DNA of 64,000 nucleotides, taken from Bacillota bacterium. Its GTDB lineage: Bacteria; Bacillota; DTU025; MWDF01. The notes under the pieces were generated by a model. The model was not told the origin of the DNA, did not search any database, and saw nothing but the letters and a program-made list of their open reading frames with translations. The stretch is taken from assembly GCA_029565935.1 (NCBI GenBank), contig JAKQNF010000030.1, positions 1-64,000 on the forward strand, in the 5' to 3' direction. Shown one piece after another: positions 54,324 through 61,510 of the stretch (positions are counted from its first letter, which is position 1; the number at the start of each line of letters is the position of its first letter). A program made the position numbers and the translations under genes.

Positions 54324-55033
54324 TTTATTGCACCTCCGGAAATCCTTCTCAGTACCTCTTCGTACGCTTCCTCGACCCCGCCTAGGTCGCGGCGGAAGCG
54401 GTCCTTGTCGAGCTTCTCGTTGGTCTGGCTGTCCCAGAAGCGGCATGTGTCAGGCGAGATCTCGTCGGCGAGTATGATTTCTCCTTTAAAGAAGCCGAAT
54501 TCGAGCTTGAAGTCCACGAGCGTCAGCCCGCGCGCCGCCATGAACGGCTTCATGAGGGAATTGACCTTAGTCGCCATATCCCTTAATGTATCTACGGTCT
54601 TCTGGTCAGCCTTGCCCAGAAGCCTGATATGGTCGTCGTTCACGAGAGGATCGTGCAGCTCGTCGTCCTTGTAGTAGATCTCTCGCACCGGCTCGTCCAG
54701 CACTACGCCCTCGGGGATGCCCAGCCTCTTGGACAGGCTGCCGGCGACTACGTTCCTGACCACGACTTCGAAGGGTATTATCTGCACGTGCTTCACAAGC
54801 ATCTCGGTCTGTGATACCAACCTGACGAAGTGTGTGGGTATGCCCTTCTGTTCTAGATATCCGAACATGGCCGCGGACATGAGGTTGTTCACCTTGCCCT
54901 TGCCTACGATGGTGCCCTTCTTCTGGCCGTCGAATGCAGTGGCGCTGTCCTTGTAGCTGATCAGCACTTCATCCGGGTTCTCCGTGGCGAAGACCCTCTT
55001 GGCCTTGCCCTCGTAAAGCAGCTTGCTTTCCAT
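54320..55033 (-). CDS. purC: Phosphoribosylaminoimidazole-succinocarboxamide synthase
   Basis: SAICAR synthetase, 237 residues from ATG 55033 (MESKLLYEGKAKRVF). Family motifs: LYEGKAKRVFAT, KDSATAFDGQKKGTI, VVRNVVAGSL, DFKLEFGF and ADEISPDTCRFWD. It joins CAIR and aspartate. The track opens five residues earlier, but GGAGG sits eight bases from ATG 55033 and only two from the next one upstream. It follows purE by about 45 bp. Confidence 0.96.
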   Translation of the reverse strand: MESKLLYEGKAKRVFATENPDEVLISYKDSATAFDGQKKGTIVGKGKVNNLMSAAMFGYLEQKGIPTHFVRLVSQTEMLVKHVQIIPFEVVVRNVVAGSLSKRLGIPEGVVLDEPVREIYYKDDELHDPLVNDDHIRLLGKADQKTVDTLRDMATKVNSLMKPFMAARGLTLVDFKLEFGFFKGEIILADEISPDTCRFWDSQTNEKLDKDRFRRDLGGVEEAYEEVLRRISGGAIK

Positions 55034-55076
55034 TCCCATTTCCTCCAATCGGGATCGAAGTATGTTCTCCGTTAAT

Positions 55077-55580
55077 CTATCTTCCCTGGTTCCTTACCTC
55101 TTCGTCGGCTTCGAAAGCCTTCGACTTCAGCGCCTCTTTATGTTCTGCGAGTTTCGCCGCCAGGTTCTTATCGGATATGGCCAGCATCTGGATCGCGAGC
55201 AGGGCGGCGTTGGCGGAGCCGTCAATGGCGACAGTCGCGACGGGCACGCCTGTGGGCATCTGTACCGTGGCATAAAGGGCGTCCAGGCCGTTGAGGGCGC
55301 CGGAAGCTAGCGGTATGCCTATGACCGGAAGGGTGGTGTTGGCCGCCATGGCGCCCGCAAGGTGCGCGGCGGCGCCGGCACCCGCGATGATGACCTTGAT
55401 GCCGCGGCTTTGGGCTTCCTTAGCGTACTGGGATGCCGTGTCCGGTGTGCGGTGCGCGGATATGACGCGCATCTCGCTCTCGATGCCGAACTGTTGGAGC
55501 ATCGTCGATGCGGTCTTCATGACGTTAAGGTCGGACTTGCTGCCCATCACTATTCCGACTACAGGACCTTTGGTTTTCAT
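55077..55580 (-). CDS. purE: N5-CAIR mutase / AIR carboxylase catalytic subunit
   Basis: A 167-residue PurE. The phosphate-binding GIVMGSKSDLNVM, ISAHRTPDTA and GAGAAAHLAGAMAANTTLPVIGIP are clear. It makes CAIR. No purK is in this operon, so either PurK is elsewhere or this enzyme uses AIR and CO2/bicarbonate directly, as class II enzymes do; the class cannot be decided from these motifs alone. TAGGAGGAG lies seven bases before the ATG. It is the first gene behind the riboswitch. Confidence 0.95.
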   Translation of the reverse strand: MKTKGPVVGIVMGSKSDLNVMKTASTMLQQFGIESEMRVISAHRTPDTASQYAKEAQSRGIKVIIAGAGAAAHLAGAMAANTTLPVIGIPLASGALNGLDALYATVQMPTGVPVATVAIDGSANAALLAIQMLAISDKNLAAKLAEHKEALKSKAFEADEEVRNQGR

Positions 55581-55599
55581 GCAATCTCCTCCTAGAAAA

Positions 55600-55757
55600 T
55601 GCGCATAGCCCCGCGAACAGGGTTACGAAACCTGCCCGCCGGGGCTTTTATCCCTTAGGTGTAGCCTTGCCTCGCAGGGCGAGGAGGCCTGCGCCGCTCG
55701 GTCCAGGCAAGCTCGGTACATACCGTTGCTACGGAACCCTAGGCGCACTTTCGTCAT
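55600..55757 (-). promoter_or_regulatory. ykkC-class riboswitch, probable PRPP type, in the purE leader
   Basis: On the minus strand the purE leader contains the ykkC hallmarks in order: GACGAAAGT, CTAGGGTTCCG, CCTGGACCGAGCGG, ACACCTAAGGGATAAAAGCCCCG and a closing CGGGGCT stem. Classic ykkC RNAs sense guanidine, but subtype 2 variants sense ppGpp or PRPP, and the PRPP group is associated with purine synthesis operons, so position points to PRPP. It ends about 20 bases before the purE start. I see no separate terminator, so control may act on the ribosome binding site or through a structure overlapping the 3-prime stem. Confidence 0.75.
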
Positions 55758-55834
55758 ATTCATTTGTAGATTTTAACCTCTACAAAATCCAAAGCCGCAA
55801 TGCCCTTTAGGACGTCGCGGCGATAACGCTAACT

Positions 55835-55912
55835 CTATTCGGCTCCGTCAGGGGACCCATCCGTGAGAACACGGAAGATGGTCTTGGTATAAACCCTGAA
55901 GGGCCAACGCAT
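55835..55912 (-). CDS. Possible 25-residue leader ORF upstream of the purine riboswitch
   Basis: ATG with GGAGG 11 bases upstream opens a 25-codon frame (MRWPFRVYTKT...) ending in TAG. It lies between the GNAT gene and the riboswitch. It may be a leader peptide, a remnant or chance; I recognise nothing in it. Confidence 0.2.
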   Translation of the reverse strand: MRWPFRVYTKTIFRVLTDGSPDGAE

Positions 55913-56025
55913 ATCCTTTTCGTCCTCCTCAAAACGGGCCTCTCTGTGCCCCCTTATTTGATTCGACCACAAGTGAATTCTAAGCGAATTGTCGAAATTC
56001 TTCAAGCGTCAGGATGCTGTAGTAG

Positions 56026-56469
56026 CTATTCATCTATGTCCTTGACGAAACACACCACGCGATTGGATTCCTTGAAGCCGAGCTTCTCGTGGAAGGCGAT
56101 GCTCGTCTTATTAGTGAGCTCGCAATCGCTGGCCAATTCCACGAGGCCCTTTGCCCGTACCCAGTCCTCGCATCCTTTGAACAGCTTTTTGGCGACGCCC
56201 TTATGCCGATGGCCTTCAACGACGCATATGCCCTCGAGATATCCTACCGGGCTTGAGCTGGTACCTTCGACATAGTCAGAGCGGATCTGGCAATGGGCGA
56301 AGCCTATGGGCAGGTCCTCCTCGATGGCCAGTAACACTATGGCCTTCTCGTCCTCGAGTGTCTTTTCGAACTCTCGCTTAAGCTCCTCTTCATCGTTATC
56401 GGGCCATAAGAGCATGGCTAGCTTGACTATTTCGTCCATCCTCTCGATCTCTGCTTTTGTAATCACCAT
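56026..56469 (-). CDS. GNAT acetyltransferase, aminoglycoside 6-prime-acetyltransferase-like
   Basis: A 147-residue GNAT enzyme. SDYVEGTSSSPVGYLEGICV followed by GHRHKGVAKKL (acetyl-CoA pyrophosphate loop), ASDCELTNKTSIAFHEKLGF and NRVVCFVKDI is the signature order of AAC(6-prime)-I enzymes, which acetylate the 6-prime amine of aminoglycosides. Chromosomal homologues are common and many act poorly or on other amines, so resistance is not proven. It stands alone, minus strand, upstream of the purine operon leader. The start ATG lacks a clear strong SD. Confidence 0.82.
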   Translation of the reverse strand: MVITKAEIERMDEIVKLAMLLWPDNDEEELKREFEKTLEDEKAIVLLAIEEDLPIGFAHCQIRSDYVEGTSSSPVGYLEGICVVEGHRHKGVAKKLFKGCEDWVRAKGLVELASDCELTNKTSIAFHEKLGFKESNRVVCFVKDIDE

Positions 56470-57072
56470 TTGGCCATCCTTCCCATCCTAATATTTAATA
56501 GTGTACTTCTAGGCAACCTATGATTTCTCTTTTATAGATCATCGAAGTTTCTACGATCGCATCAGGAGCTTATCGTGCCCATCGGTGGACCTCTTAAGGA
56601 GTGGAAGGTATCCGGCAATATTACGGCCATTAGGTGCGATCGATATGTTATCTGTAGATTAGTGTGAATATAGTCAATATTAGTGTGTAGTTCTGTGTGG
56701 TTAGCGATCAATATTTACATTGAACTACACATAATACCTTAGTTTAGGTGTGGCTCCAGATATACTATCAGGTTATTGAAGGGGAAACAGCAGAGAAAGC
56801 AGCGAGAAATGCTTACCTCTCTATTCTGTATTTCATGTCTAGTTGTATGGATTATCAGGGATTTATCTATGAATCATTACTTATGAGGATCCAGCTTGAG
56901 AAGAAGGATATGCAAGACCTATACCGAAGTTCTATTAGCCCGGAATTCATCGATTGTGCCAAAGGGCGCACCCGTCACAGCCTCCAATCCAAATGATGAT
57001 TAAAGATGCTGCGTCCTAAGGTGCGGGCCTTTAGCGAAAGCATAGACGCGGGCGCCATGGAATGAGGAGGAG
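56470..57072. other. AT-rich accessory stretch with weak ORF and inverted repeat
   Basis: Lower GC than the surroundings. It contains a perfect 10-bp inverted repeat TGTGTAGTTC/GAACTACACA (56684-56731, 28-base spacer) and an 82-codon plus-strand ORF at 56748-56996 (MWLQIYYQVIEGE...) that I cannot assign; it lacks a clear ribosome binding site and may be a remnant. No other gene is supported. Confidence 0.35.
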
Positions 57073-57081
57073 GTGAAGAAG

Positions 57082-57336
57082 ATGCCTAGGTTCATTGCGA
57101 TCCATACTGTCCCCATCACTGAGGAACAGCTTAAGAAGCTGGCCAAAGAACCCTCAAGGAAGAACGCGAAGTGGATTAGCACCTACTGCGACTTCAAGGA
57201 CCACTTCTTCGTCTGTGACTGGGATGCCACTAGCGTTGAAGCAGTAAAGGAGGCGCTGGACTCGGTCAAAGTACCTTTTGACAAGATCCGTCCTGTTAAG
57301 GTGTTCAACGTCGCGAAGGCGGATTTCGAATTATGA
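57082..57336 (+). CDS. Small DUF4242-like protein
   Basis: An 84-residue protein (MPRFIAIHTVP...) resembling small ferredoxin-fold alpha/beta proteins of the DUF4242 type: a first strand RFIAIHTV, a helix TEEQLKKLAKE, then CDFKDHFFVCDWDATSVEAVKEALDS. The family has been linked to metal (nickel) binding, but no firm function is known. GAGGAGGTGAAGAAG fits ATG 57082 better than the GTG at 57073 used in the track. It is a single gene in plus orientation, convergent with the AbiEi-like gene. Confidence 0.7.
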   Translation: MPRFIAIHTVPITEEQLKKLAKEPSRKNAKWISTYCDFKDHFFVCDWDATSVEAVKEALDSVKVPFDKIRPVKVFNVAKADFEL

Positions 57337-57438
57337 TGCGAGCATAATCTGACTATGGCGTAAACCACCAGGATGGTATGCTCCTTCCGAAGTGGAATCA
57401 AGATGATCAAGGACTGCCCAGGGGGGAGCATATCAAGA

Positions 57439-58044
57439 TCACGTCAACATCGAGACCATCAGCTCGAGCTTTTGCTCAACACCGCAAACCTTCGAATACT
57501 CCATGAGAAGGGTCATATCTTTATTTTCACCATTAAGATAAGTGCTTATGGCCTCTTTGATAACATCTCTTCCAATGTACTTCTCGAATTTGACGGCATC
57601 ACATATGGACTTCTCTTTTTCGAACACCATGAAGCTGGATTTGTTCCTTTTGATTGTCTTTGCCCCTGCTTCGTACATCGCCTCGTTATATGTGTACATA
57701 TAGATCGGGGGGAAAATAGGCAGCGTGACCCTATAATTTCTGGGTACCGCCATTCCAATCTCCCACGGAGTCTCCAGAATCAATCCATGGTAGGATAATG
57801 CGGACTTCAGGCAGATGATCCCCTTGGGCACAATCTTAGAAGCTGTAACATATTGCTGGTCTACCTCGGGCGTGAACTCGGGCCACATGTACAAGCCCTT
57901 CTTGATCCTCTGTATTACGCCGCTTTCCACTAGATAGGTTATCTGTGACATGTGGACACCGTTAGTGAACAGCTCAGCCGCTTTAGCGAACCCTTCGCCT
58001 CTCTCGAAAATTTCCCTTACCTTGTTCATTTTTTCTTGTCTCAT
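57439..58044 (-). CDS. AbiEi-family antitoxin-like transcriptional regulator (orphan)
   Basis: A 201-residue protein with the AbiEi layout: an N-terminal winged helix (GFAKAAELFTNGVHMSQITYLVESGVIQRIKKGLY) followed by the C-terminal antitoxin domain (ICLKSALSYHGL, VPRNYRVTLP, EKSICDAVKFEKYIG). AbiEi proteins repress their own promoter and counteract the nucleotidyltransferase toxin AbiEii in type IV systems. The cognate toxin would be expected directly downstream (below 57439 on the minus strand), but only 100 bp of non-coding sequence and the DUF4242-like gene are there, so it is an orphan. Its AT-rich promoter has a good TATAAT. Confidence 0.78.
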   Translation of the reverse strand: MRQEKMNKVREIFERGEGFAKAAELFTNGVHMSQITYLVESGVIQRIKKGLYMWPEFTPEVDQQYVTASKIVPKGIICLKSALSYHGLILETPWEIGMAVPRNYRVTLPIFPPIYMYTYNEAMYEAGAKTIKRNKSSFMVFEKEKSICDAVKFEKYIGRDVIKEAISTYLNGENKDMTLLMEYSKVCGVEQKLELMVSMLT

Positions 58045-58105
58045 ATCGTTGAACTTCCTTTATTGGTATTAGCCGTGTGATGTGGAACATGCTTCTCTCA
58101 GCGAT

Positions 58106-58135
58106 GTTATACGACTATGTGTATATATTATAACA
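58106..58135 (-). promoter_or_regulatory. Promoter and inverted repeat upstream of the AbiEi-like gene
   Basis: A TATAAT -10 box (plus-strand ATTATA 58127-58132) sits within an inverted repeat GTTATA...TATAAC. About 18 bases further upstream ATGATA could be the -35. AbiEi proteins repress from promoter inverted repeats, so autoregulation is plausible. Confidence 0.4.
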
Positions 58136-58543
58136 CATTTTTCTATTTTGTATCATGTAATGACATATTCGTATAACTTATAAGTCTTTTACCAGGTGGT
58201 TAATTCCCACGATGACTCCGTGCTACGGATATTGCTTCTACTTCCAATTAATCCTCAACACCCGCTAAACCAGAGGATTCCTTCTAATAATGCGCCATGA
58301 GATGCTTTAATGAGGCGCTTGCTTAATCGATAAGGCGTTTTCGAACTCGTTTAAATGTCAACTTAGGCCTTAGAGTTTCATTCAACCGACTTTCTACTCT
58401 TGTGGATTGTTTGATTTTATAAACATCAGTTCCTCAAAGAGGCGTTTCCATATATTTGTCGTAGTATACATATATTACATCTTAGTTTAAATTTCTCATC
58501 ATTAGGAAATAGTGCCCATCATATTATTAAGGGAGGTTGAACC
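58136..58543. other. AT-rich intergenic region
   Basis: No gene that I can support. A short inverted repeat GCGCC/GGCGC lies near 58291-58318. The right end carries the ribosome binding site AGGGAGG of the following lipoprotein. Confidence 0.35.
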
Positions 58544-59164
58544 ATGTACGGCTACAGGCGCGTCGTGCTTGTCCTCGCTGTAGTACTTTTCGCTGTCATG
58601 CTATCTGGTTGCATAAAACCCACGGAAATCACCATCGTTCCTGATACCGTAATACTAAGAGTAGGAGAGACGAGGGACTTCGTAGCAACAGGTACTTTCA
58701 ATAAATATGAAAAGGACGTCAAGAACGCCTTATGGTCCTTATCCAATCCTAGTGTAGGAACCTTATCAACCGAGAAGGGCACGAAAGTCACTTTCTCAGC
58801 AACCACTGCAGGGGATTCGACTCTCTACGCTGCAATAGGCACTGTCGAGGGGACAGCGGAGATAGAGGTATACGTACCTGAATTAACGACCATAGTAGCG
58901 CTGCCAGAAGAACTCGAATTCACAGACGGGGACACCTATGATGGTTTTATAGTAGTCGGCTATGACCAGCATGATAGGGAGATGGATATCGACCCTGATG
59001 ATATCGTCTGGTCAGCAGATGCTCAAATTGGGACCTTCGATGGATGGATGTTCACCGCGGATCTTGGCGATGCCACAGAAGATGTCACGGGCACCATCAC
59101 TGCTACGTTAGGTACCCTATCTGACACGATACCGGTGACGGTCAGATTAGAACCTCCCTTTTAG
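58544..59164 (+). CDS. Lipoprotein with Ig-like (Big2-type) domains
   Basis: A 206-residue predicted lipoprotein: basic start, hydrophobic segment and lipobox LSGC. The mature part reads like two bacterial immunoglobulin-like domains: about residues 26-110 (TVILRVGETRDFVATGTF, ALWSLSNPSVGTLS, GDSTLYAAIG) and about 118-202 (LEFTDGDTYDGFIVVGYD, VWSADAQIGTFDG). These are surface display or adhesion modules in other proteins; no enzymatic motif is seen. AGGGAGG precedes the ATG. Not related in sequence to the other three lipoproteins. Monocistronic, ending at a bidirectional terminator. Confidence 0.82.
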   Translation: MYGYRRVVLVLAVVLFAVMLSGCIKPTEITIVPDTVILRVGETRDFVATGTFNKYEKDVKNALWSLSNPSVGTLSTEKGTKVTFSATTAGDSTLYAAIGTVEGTAEIEVYVPELTTIVALPEELEFTDGDTYDGFIVVGYDQHDREMDIDPDDIVWSADAQIGTFDGWMFTADLGDATEDVTGTITATLGTLSDTIPVTVRLEPPF

Positions 59165-59239
59165 TAATCTGTCTTTATGGTAGGACTTGCTCAGCCGCTA
59201 GAACCGTAGGGATTCGCGTCCGAACTTGAAGAAACAACC

Positions 59240-59289
59240 ATAAGTGCCGGGTGCTCGGATTATTAGGATCCTCGTACTCCGGCACTTAT
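59240..59289. terminator. Bidirectional terminator
   Basis: ATAAGTGCCGG pairs perfectly with CCGGCACTTAT, with T-rich flanks on both sides, between the convergent Ig-like lipoprotein and the HEPN-CBS gene. Confidence 0.75.
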
Positions 59290-59292
59290 TAT

Positions 59293-60009
59293 TCAGTATT
59301 CTGGCGGACCTGCGATGCTTACGTAATCGATTAGATCCATCGGGGTCAGCACCCCCAACGGGCGTTCGTATTCCCTTCCGCTTTCAGTGATTATCAAGGC
59401 CGGATAACCCTGGTCCGATTCTTGGAAGAACGTCAACGCCTCATACACCGTGGCATCCTTTGCTATGTGGCACTTATGGCCCACATCCTCCCTCATAAGC
59501 TCGCCTATCGTTACCTCTGACGGCGAAGGCACCTTGCCAGCCTGTTCCATATTCTCGAGCCAGACGGCCGTGTCTTCGCGGCGCAGGAAGCTGTACCTGC
59601 CGCCTTTTTCGACCACTATCTGGGAGAAGTCCTGTTCCTTCATGTATCTCAAAGCCTTCGACAAAGGTTCGGTATAGCTGAATATGAGAGTGGCCGCCTT
59701 GCTCCTCCTGTCGTACACCGTCATGGGTCTGGCGAGGGCCTCGAATATCTCGTCCATCTTGTAAAGTACGTCCTCTCGCGGATCGGCTATTGGCTTCCCG
59801 TCGAGGAACCGCTCGTGGGCCACGACATTCCTCAGCCTGTTTATGGTCTCCAGGTCGTCGTCGTACCTCTTTACGGTATACTTGATCCTCGTGTTGTACT
59901 TCAGTCGGTCCTTCTTCTCTATGAAGCTGCCTTTGAAACCTCCAAGAAGGTATTCGAGATAATGGTCGAGCTTGTTGAACTTCTCGATGAAGATCTCGGC
60001 GTTAGGCAT
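59293..60009 (-). CDS. HEPN-like domain fused to a CBS domain pair
   Basis: A 238-residue cytosolic protein. The first about 95 residues are helical and contain RNVVAH (residues 60-65), the R-N-xxx-H motif of HEPN nucleases and their relatives. Residues about 100-235 contain two CBS-type modules (ALRYMKEQDFSQIVVEKGG.YSFL and VYEALTFFQESDQGYPALII..LGVLTPMDLIDYV). CBS pairs bind adenosyl nucleotides, so nucleotide-controlled RNA cleavage or binding is an attractive hypothesis. It follows dnaB by 130 bp with a hairpin between. No partner nucleotidyltransferase (MNT) gene is adjacent. The fusion is visible; the activity is inference. Confidence 0.72.
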   Translation of the reverse strand: MPNAEIFIEKFNKLDHYLEYLLGGFKGSFIEKKDRLKYNTRIKYTVKRYDDDLETINRLRNVVAHERFLDGKPIADPREDVLYKMDEIFEALARPMTVYDRRSKAATLIFSYTEPLSKALRYMKEQDFSQIVVEKGGRYSFLRREDTAVWLENMEQAGKVPSPSEVTIGELMREDVGHKCHIAKDATVYEALTFFQESDQGYPALIITESGREYERPLGVLTPMDLIDYVSIAGPPEY

Positions 60010-60091
60010 GCCGTTTACCTCCTGACAGCTTTTTCGATCCCATGTTCTTAAAACTAATGTCGCAAATTGATGGAACCAACCGTCGTAGCCA

Positions 60092-60126
60092 AAGGGCCGC
60101 CCTGCTAGATTCGCAAAGCGGCCCTT
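60092..60126 (-). terminator. Terminator-like hairpin after dnaB
   Basis: AAGGGCCGC pairs perfectly with GCGGCCCTT over a 17-base loop, about 15 bases after the dnaB stop. The following minus-strand sequence is only weakly T-rich. Confidence 0.5.
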
Positions 60127-60140
60127 GATCGCCCTCTATA

Positions 60141-61505
60141 TCATTCCTCGCGGTACGGACCTTCGGCGAGGTTTTCGTACCTTGTGAACTCCTTCTTCCA
60201 GAACAGGTCGAAGTCGCCCACGGGGCCGTTCCTCTGCTTGGCGATGATTATCTTGACTAGGTTCCTCAGGTTGGGATCCTTCTTGAGCTTCGCCTCGTCC
60301 TGCTCCCTGTGGATGAACATCACGACGTCCGCCGTCTGTTCGATTTCACCGGATTCCTTGAGGTGGGAGAGTTTCGGCAGCTTGTCGGCAGCGCTTTCTA
60401 CGGACCTTGAAAGCTGAGCAAGGCACAGTACGGGTACTTCCATCTCCCTTGCGATCGATTTGAGGTCCCTCGTTATCTCTGCCACTTCCTGCTGCCTGTT
60501 CTCAATCCTTCCTCTTCCCGAGATCAGCTGCAGATAGTCGACTATTATCAAGGACAGCCTGTTGTCGGCCTTTAGCCTTCTGGCCCGGGCCCTGATGTCA
60601 AGCGTGGTCATGTTGGACGTATCGTCTATGAATATGGGAGCTTCCGAGAGCTTGCCGACCGCGTCGCTGAGGCTGTACCAGTCCGTGTCTAGCAGGTTGC
60701 CCTTCCTTAGCTTCTGGCCGTCGATCTCGGCGATGGAGCTTATCATCCTCATCGCTAGCTGCTCTGCCGCCATTTCCAAAGAACAGATGAAAACGGGCTT
60801 CCCTCTGTCCAACGAGACGTTCTCGGCTATGTTGAGCGCCAAGGCCGTTTTGCCCACGGACGGTCGGGCGGCTATTATTATCAGCTCGGAGGGCTGCAGG
60901 CCGGAAAGGTAGTCGTCCATCTTGGCGAATCCTGTCTCAAGGCCGGTTATCCTCTGCTTTGATTCGTAGACCCTCTCGATGTTCTGGTAGGTCGTGTTCA
61001 TGACCATCTTGAGCTCTTTTACGTCGCCGACGCGCTGCTTCCTCGCCAGGCTGAGCACCGCCTGCTCTGCCCTGTCCATGGATTCTTCCACGGACAGCTC
61101 CTCTGAGAATCCTATGCCAGTGATCTGCATGCCGGCCTTGACGAGGCTCCTCATGGAGGATTTGTCCTTCACTATCCTGGCGTAGTGGGCAGCGTTGGCC
61201 GGAGTGGGCACCGTATTCGCAAGATGCGAGATATAGGAGGCGCCGCCTACCGACTCTAGCTTGCCTATGTTCCTCAGATGCTCGGTAACTGTCACTAGAT
61301 CGACAGGCGCGCCCTTGTCGAAAAGGCTCTTTATGGCGTCGAAGAGGAAGCGGTGGTTCTCATGGTAGAAGTCCGCCGCCTCCAGGCTGTCAATCACCTT
61401 GTCTATAGCTTCCCTGTCGAGGAGCATGGCCCCAAGCGCCGACTGCTCCGCCTCCAGGTTCTGTGGAGGGACCCTGTCCGTCAGGTTCCTGTTTTCGTAG
61501 GACAT
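60141..61505 (-). CDS. dnaB: Replicative DNA helicase DnaB
   Basis: Hexameric replication-fork helicase, 454 residues. The N-terminal domain (RVPPQNLEAEQSALGAMLLD, HENHRFLFDAIKSLF) covers about residues 12-115; the RecA-like domain has Walker A AARPSVGKTALALN near residue 217, LSIIVDYLQLI-type Walker B, LKSIAREMEVPVLCLAQLSR and the arginine-finger region KQRNGPVGDF. The ORF track opens at GTG 61514 within the lon stop; ATG 61505 with GGAAGG eight bases upstream is preferred. No intein is present. Gene order rplI-lonC-dnaB is typical of clostridia. Confidence 0.97.
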   Translation of the reverse strand: MSYENRNLTDRVPPQNLEAEQSALGAMLLDREAIDKVIDSLEAADFYHENHRFLFDAIKSLFDKGAPVDLVTVTEHLRNIGKLESVGGASYISHLANTVPTPANAAHYARIVKDKSSMRSLVKAGMQITGIGFSEELSVEESMDRAEQAVLSLARKQRVGDVKELKMVMNTTYQNIERVYESKQRITGLETGFAKMDDYLSGLQPSELIIIAARPSVGKTALALNIAENVSLDRGKPVFICSLEMAAEQLAMRMISSIAEIDGQKLRKGNLLDTDWYSLSDAVGKLSEAPIFIDDTSNMTTLDIRARARRLKADNRLSLIIVDYLQLISGRGRIENRQQEVAEITRDLKSIAREMEVPVLCLAQLSRSVESAADKLPKLSHLKESGEIEQTADVVMFIHREQDEAKLKKDPNLRNLVKIIIAKQRNGPVGDFDLFWKKEFTRYENLAEGPYREE

Positions 61506-61510
61506 GGAGC

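Noticed and set aside
55607-55650. Plus-strand hairpin AGCCCCG...CGGGGCT followed by TTTTAT, looking like a terminator
   Set aside because: It is the reverse complement of the 3-prime stem of the riboswitch aptamer on the minus strand, and no plus-strand gene ends here.
57183-57431. Minus-strand ORF of 82 codons after the AbiEi-like gene, considered as a remnant AbiEii toxin
   Set aside because: Its sequence shows no nucleotidyltransferase motif and it overlaps the well-supported DUF4242-like gene in antisense.
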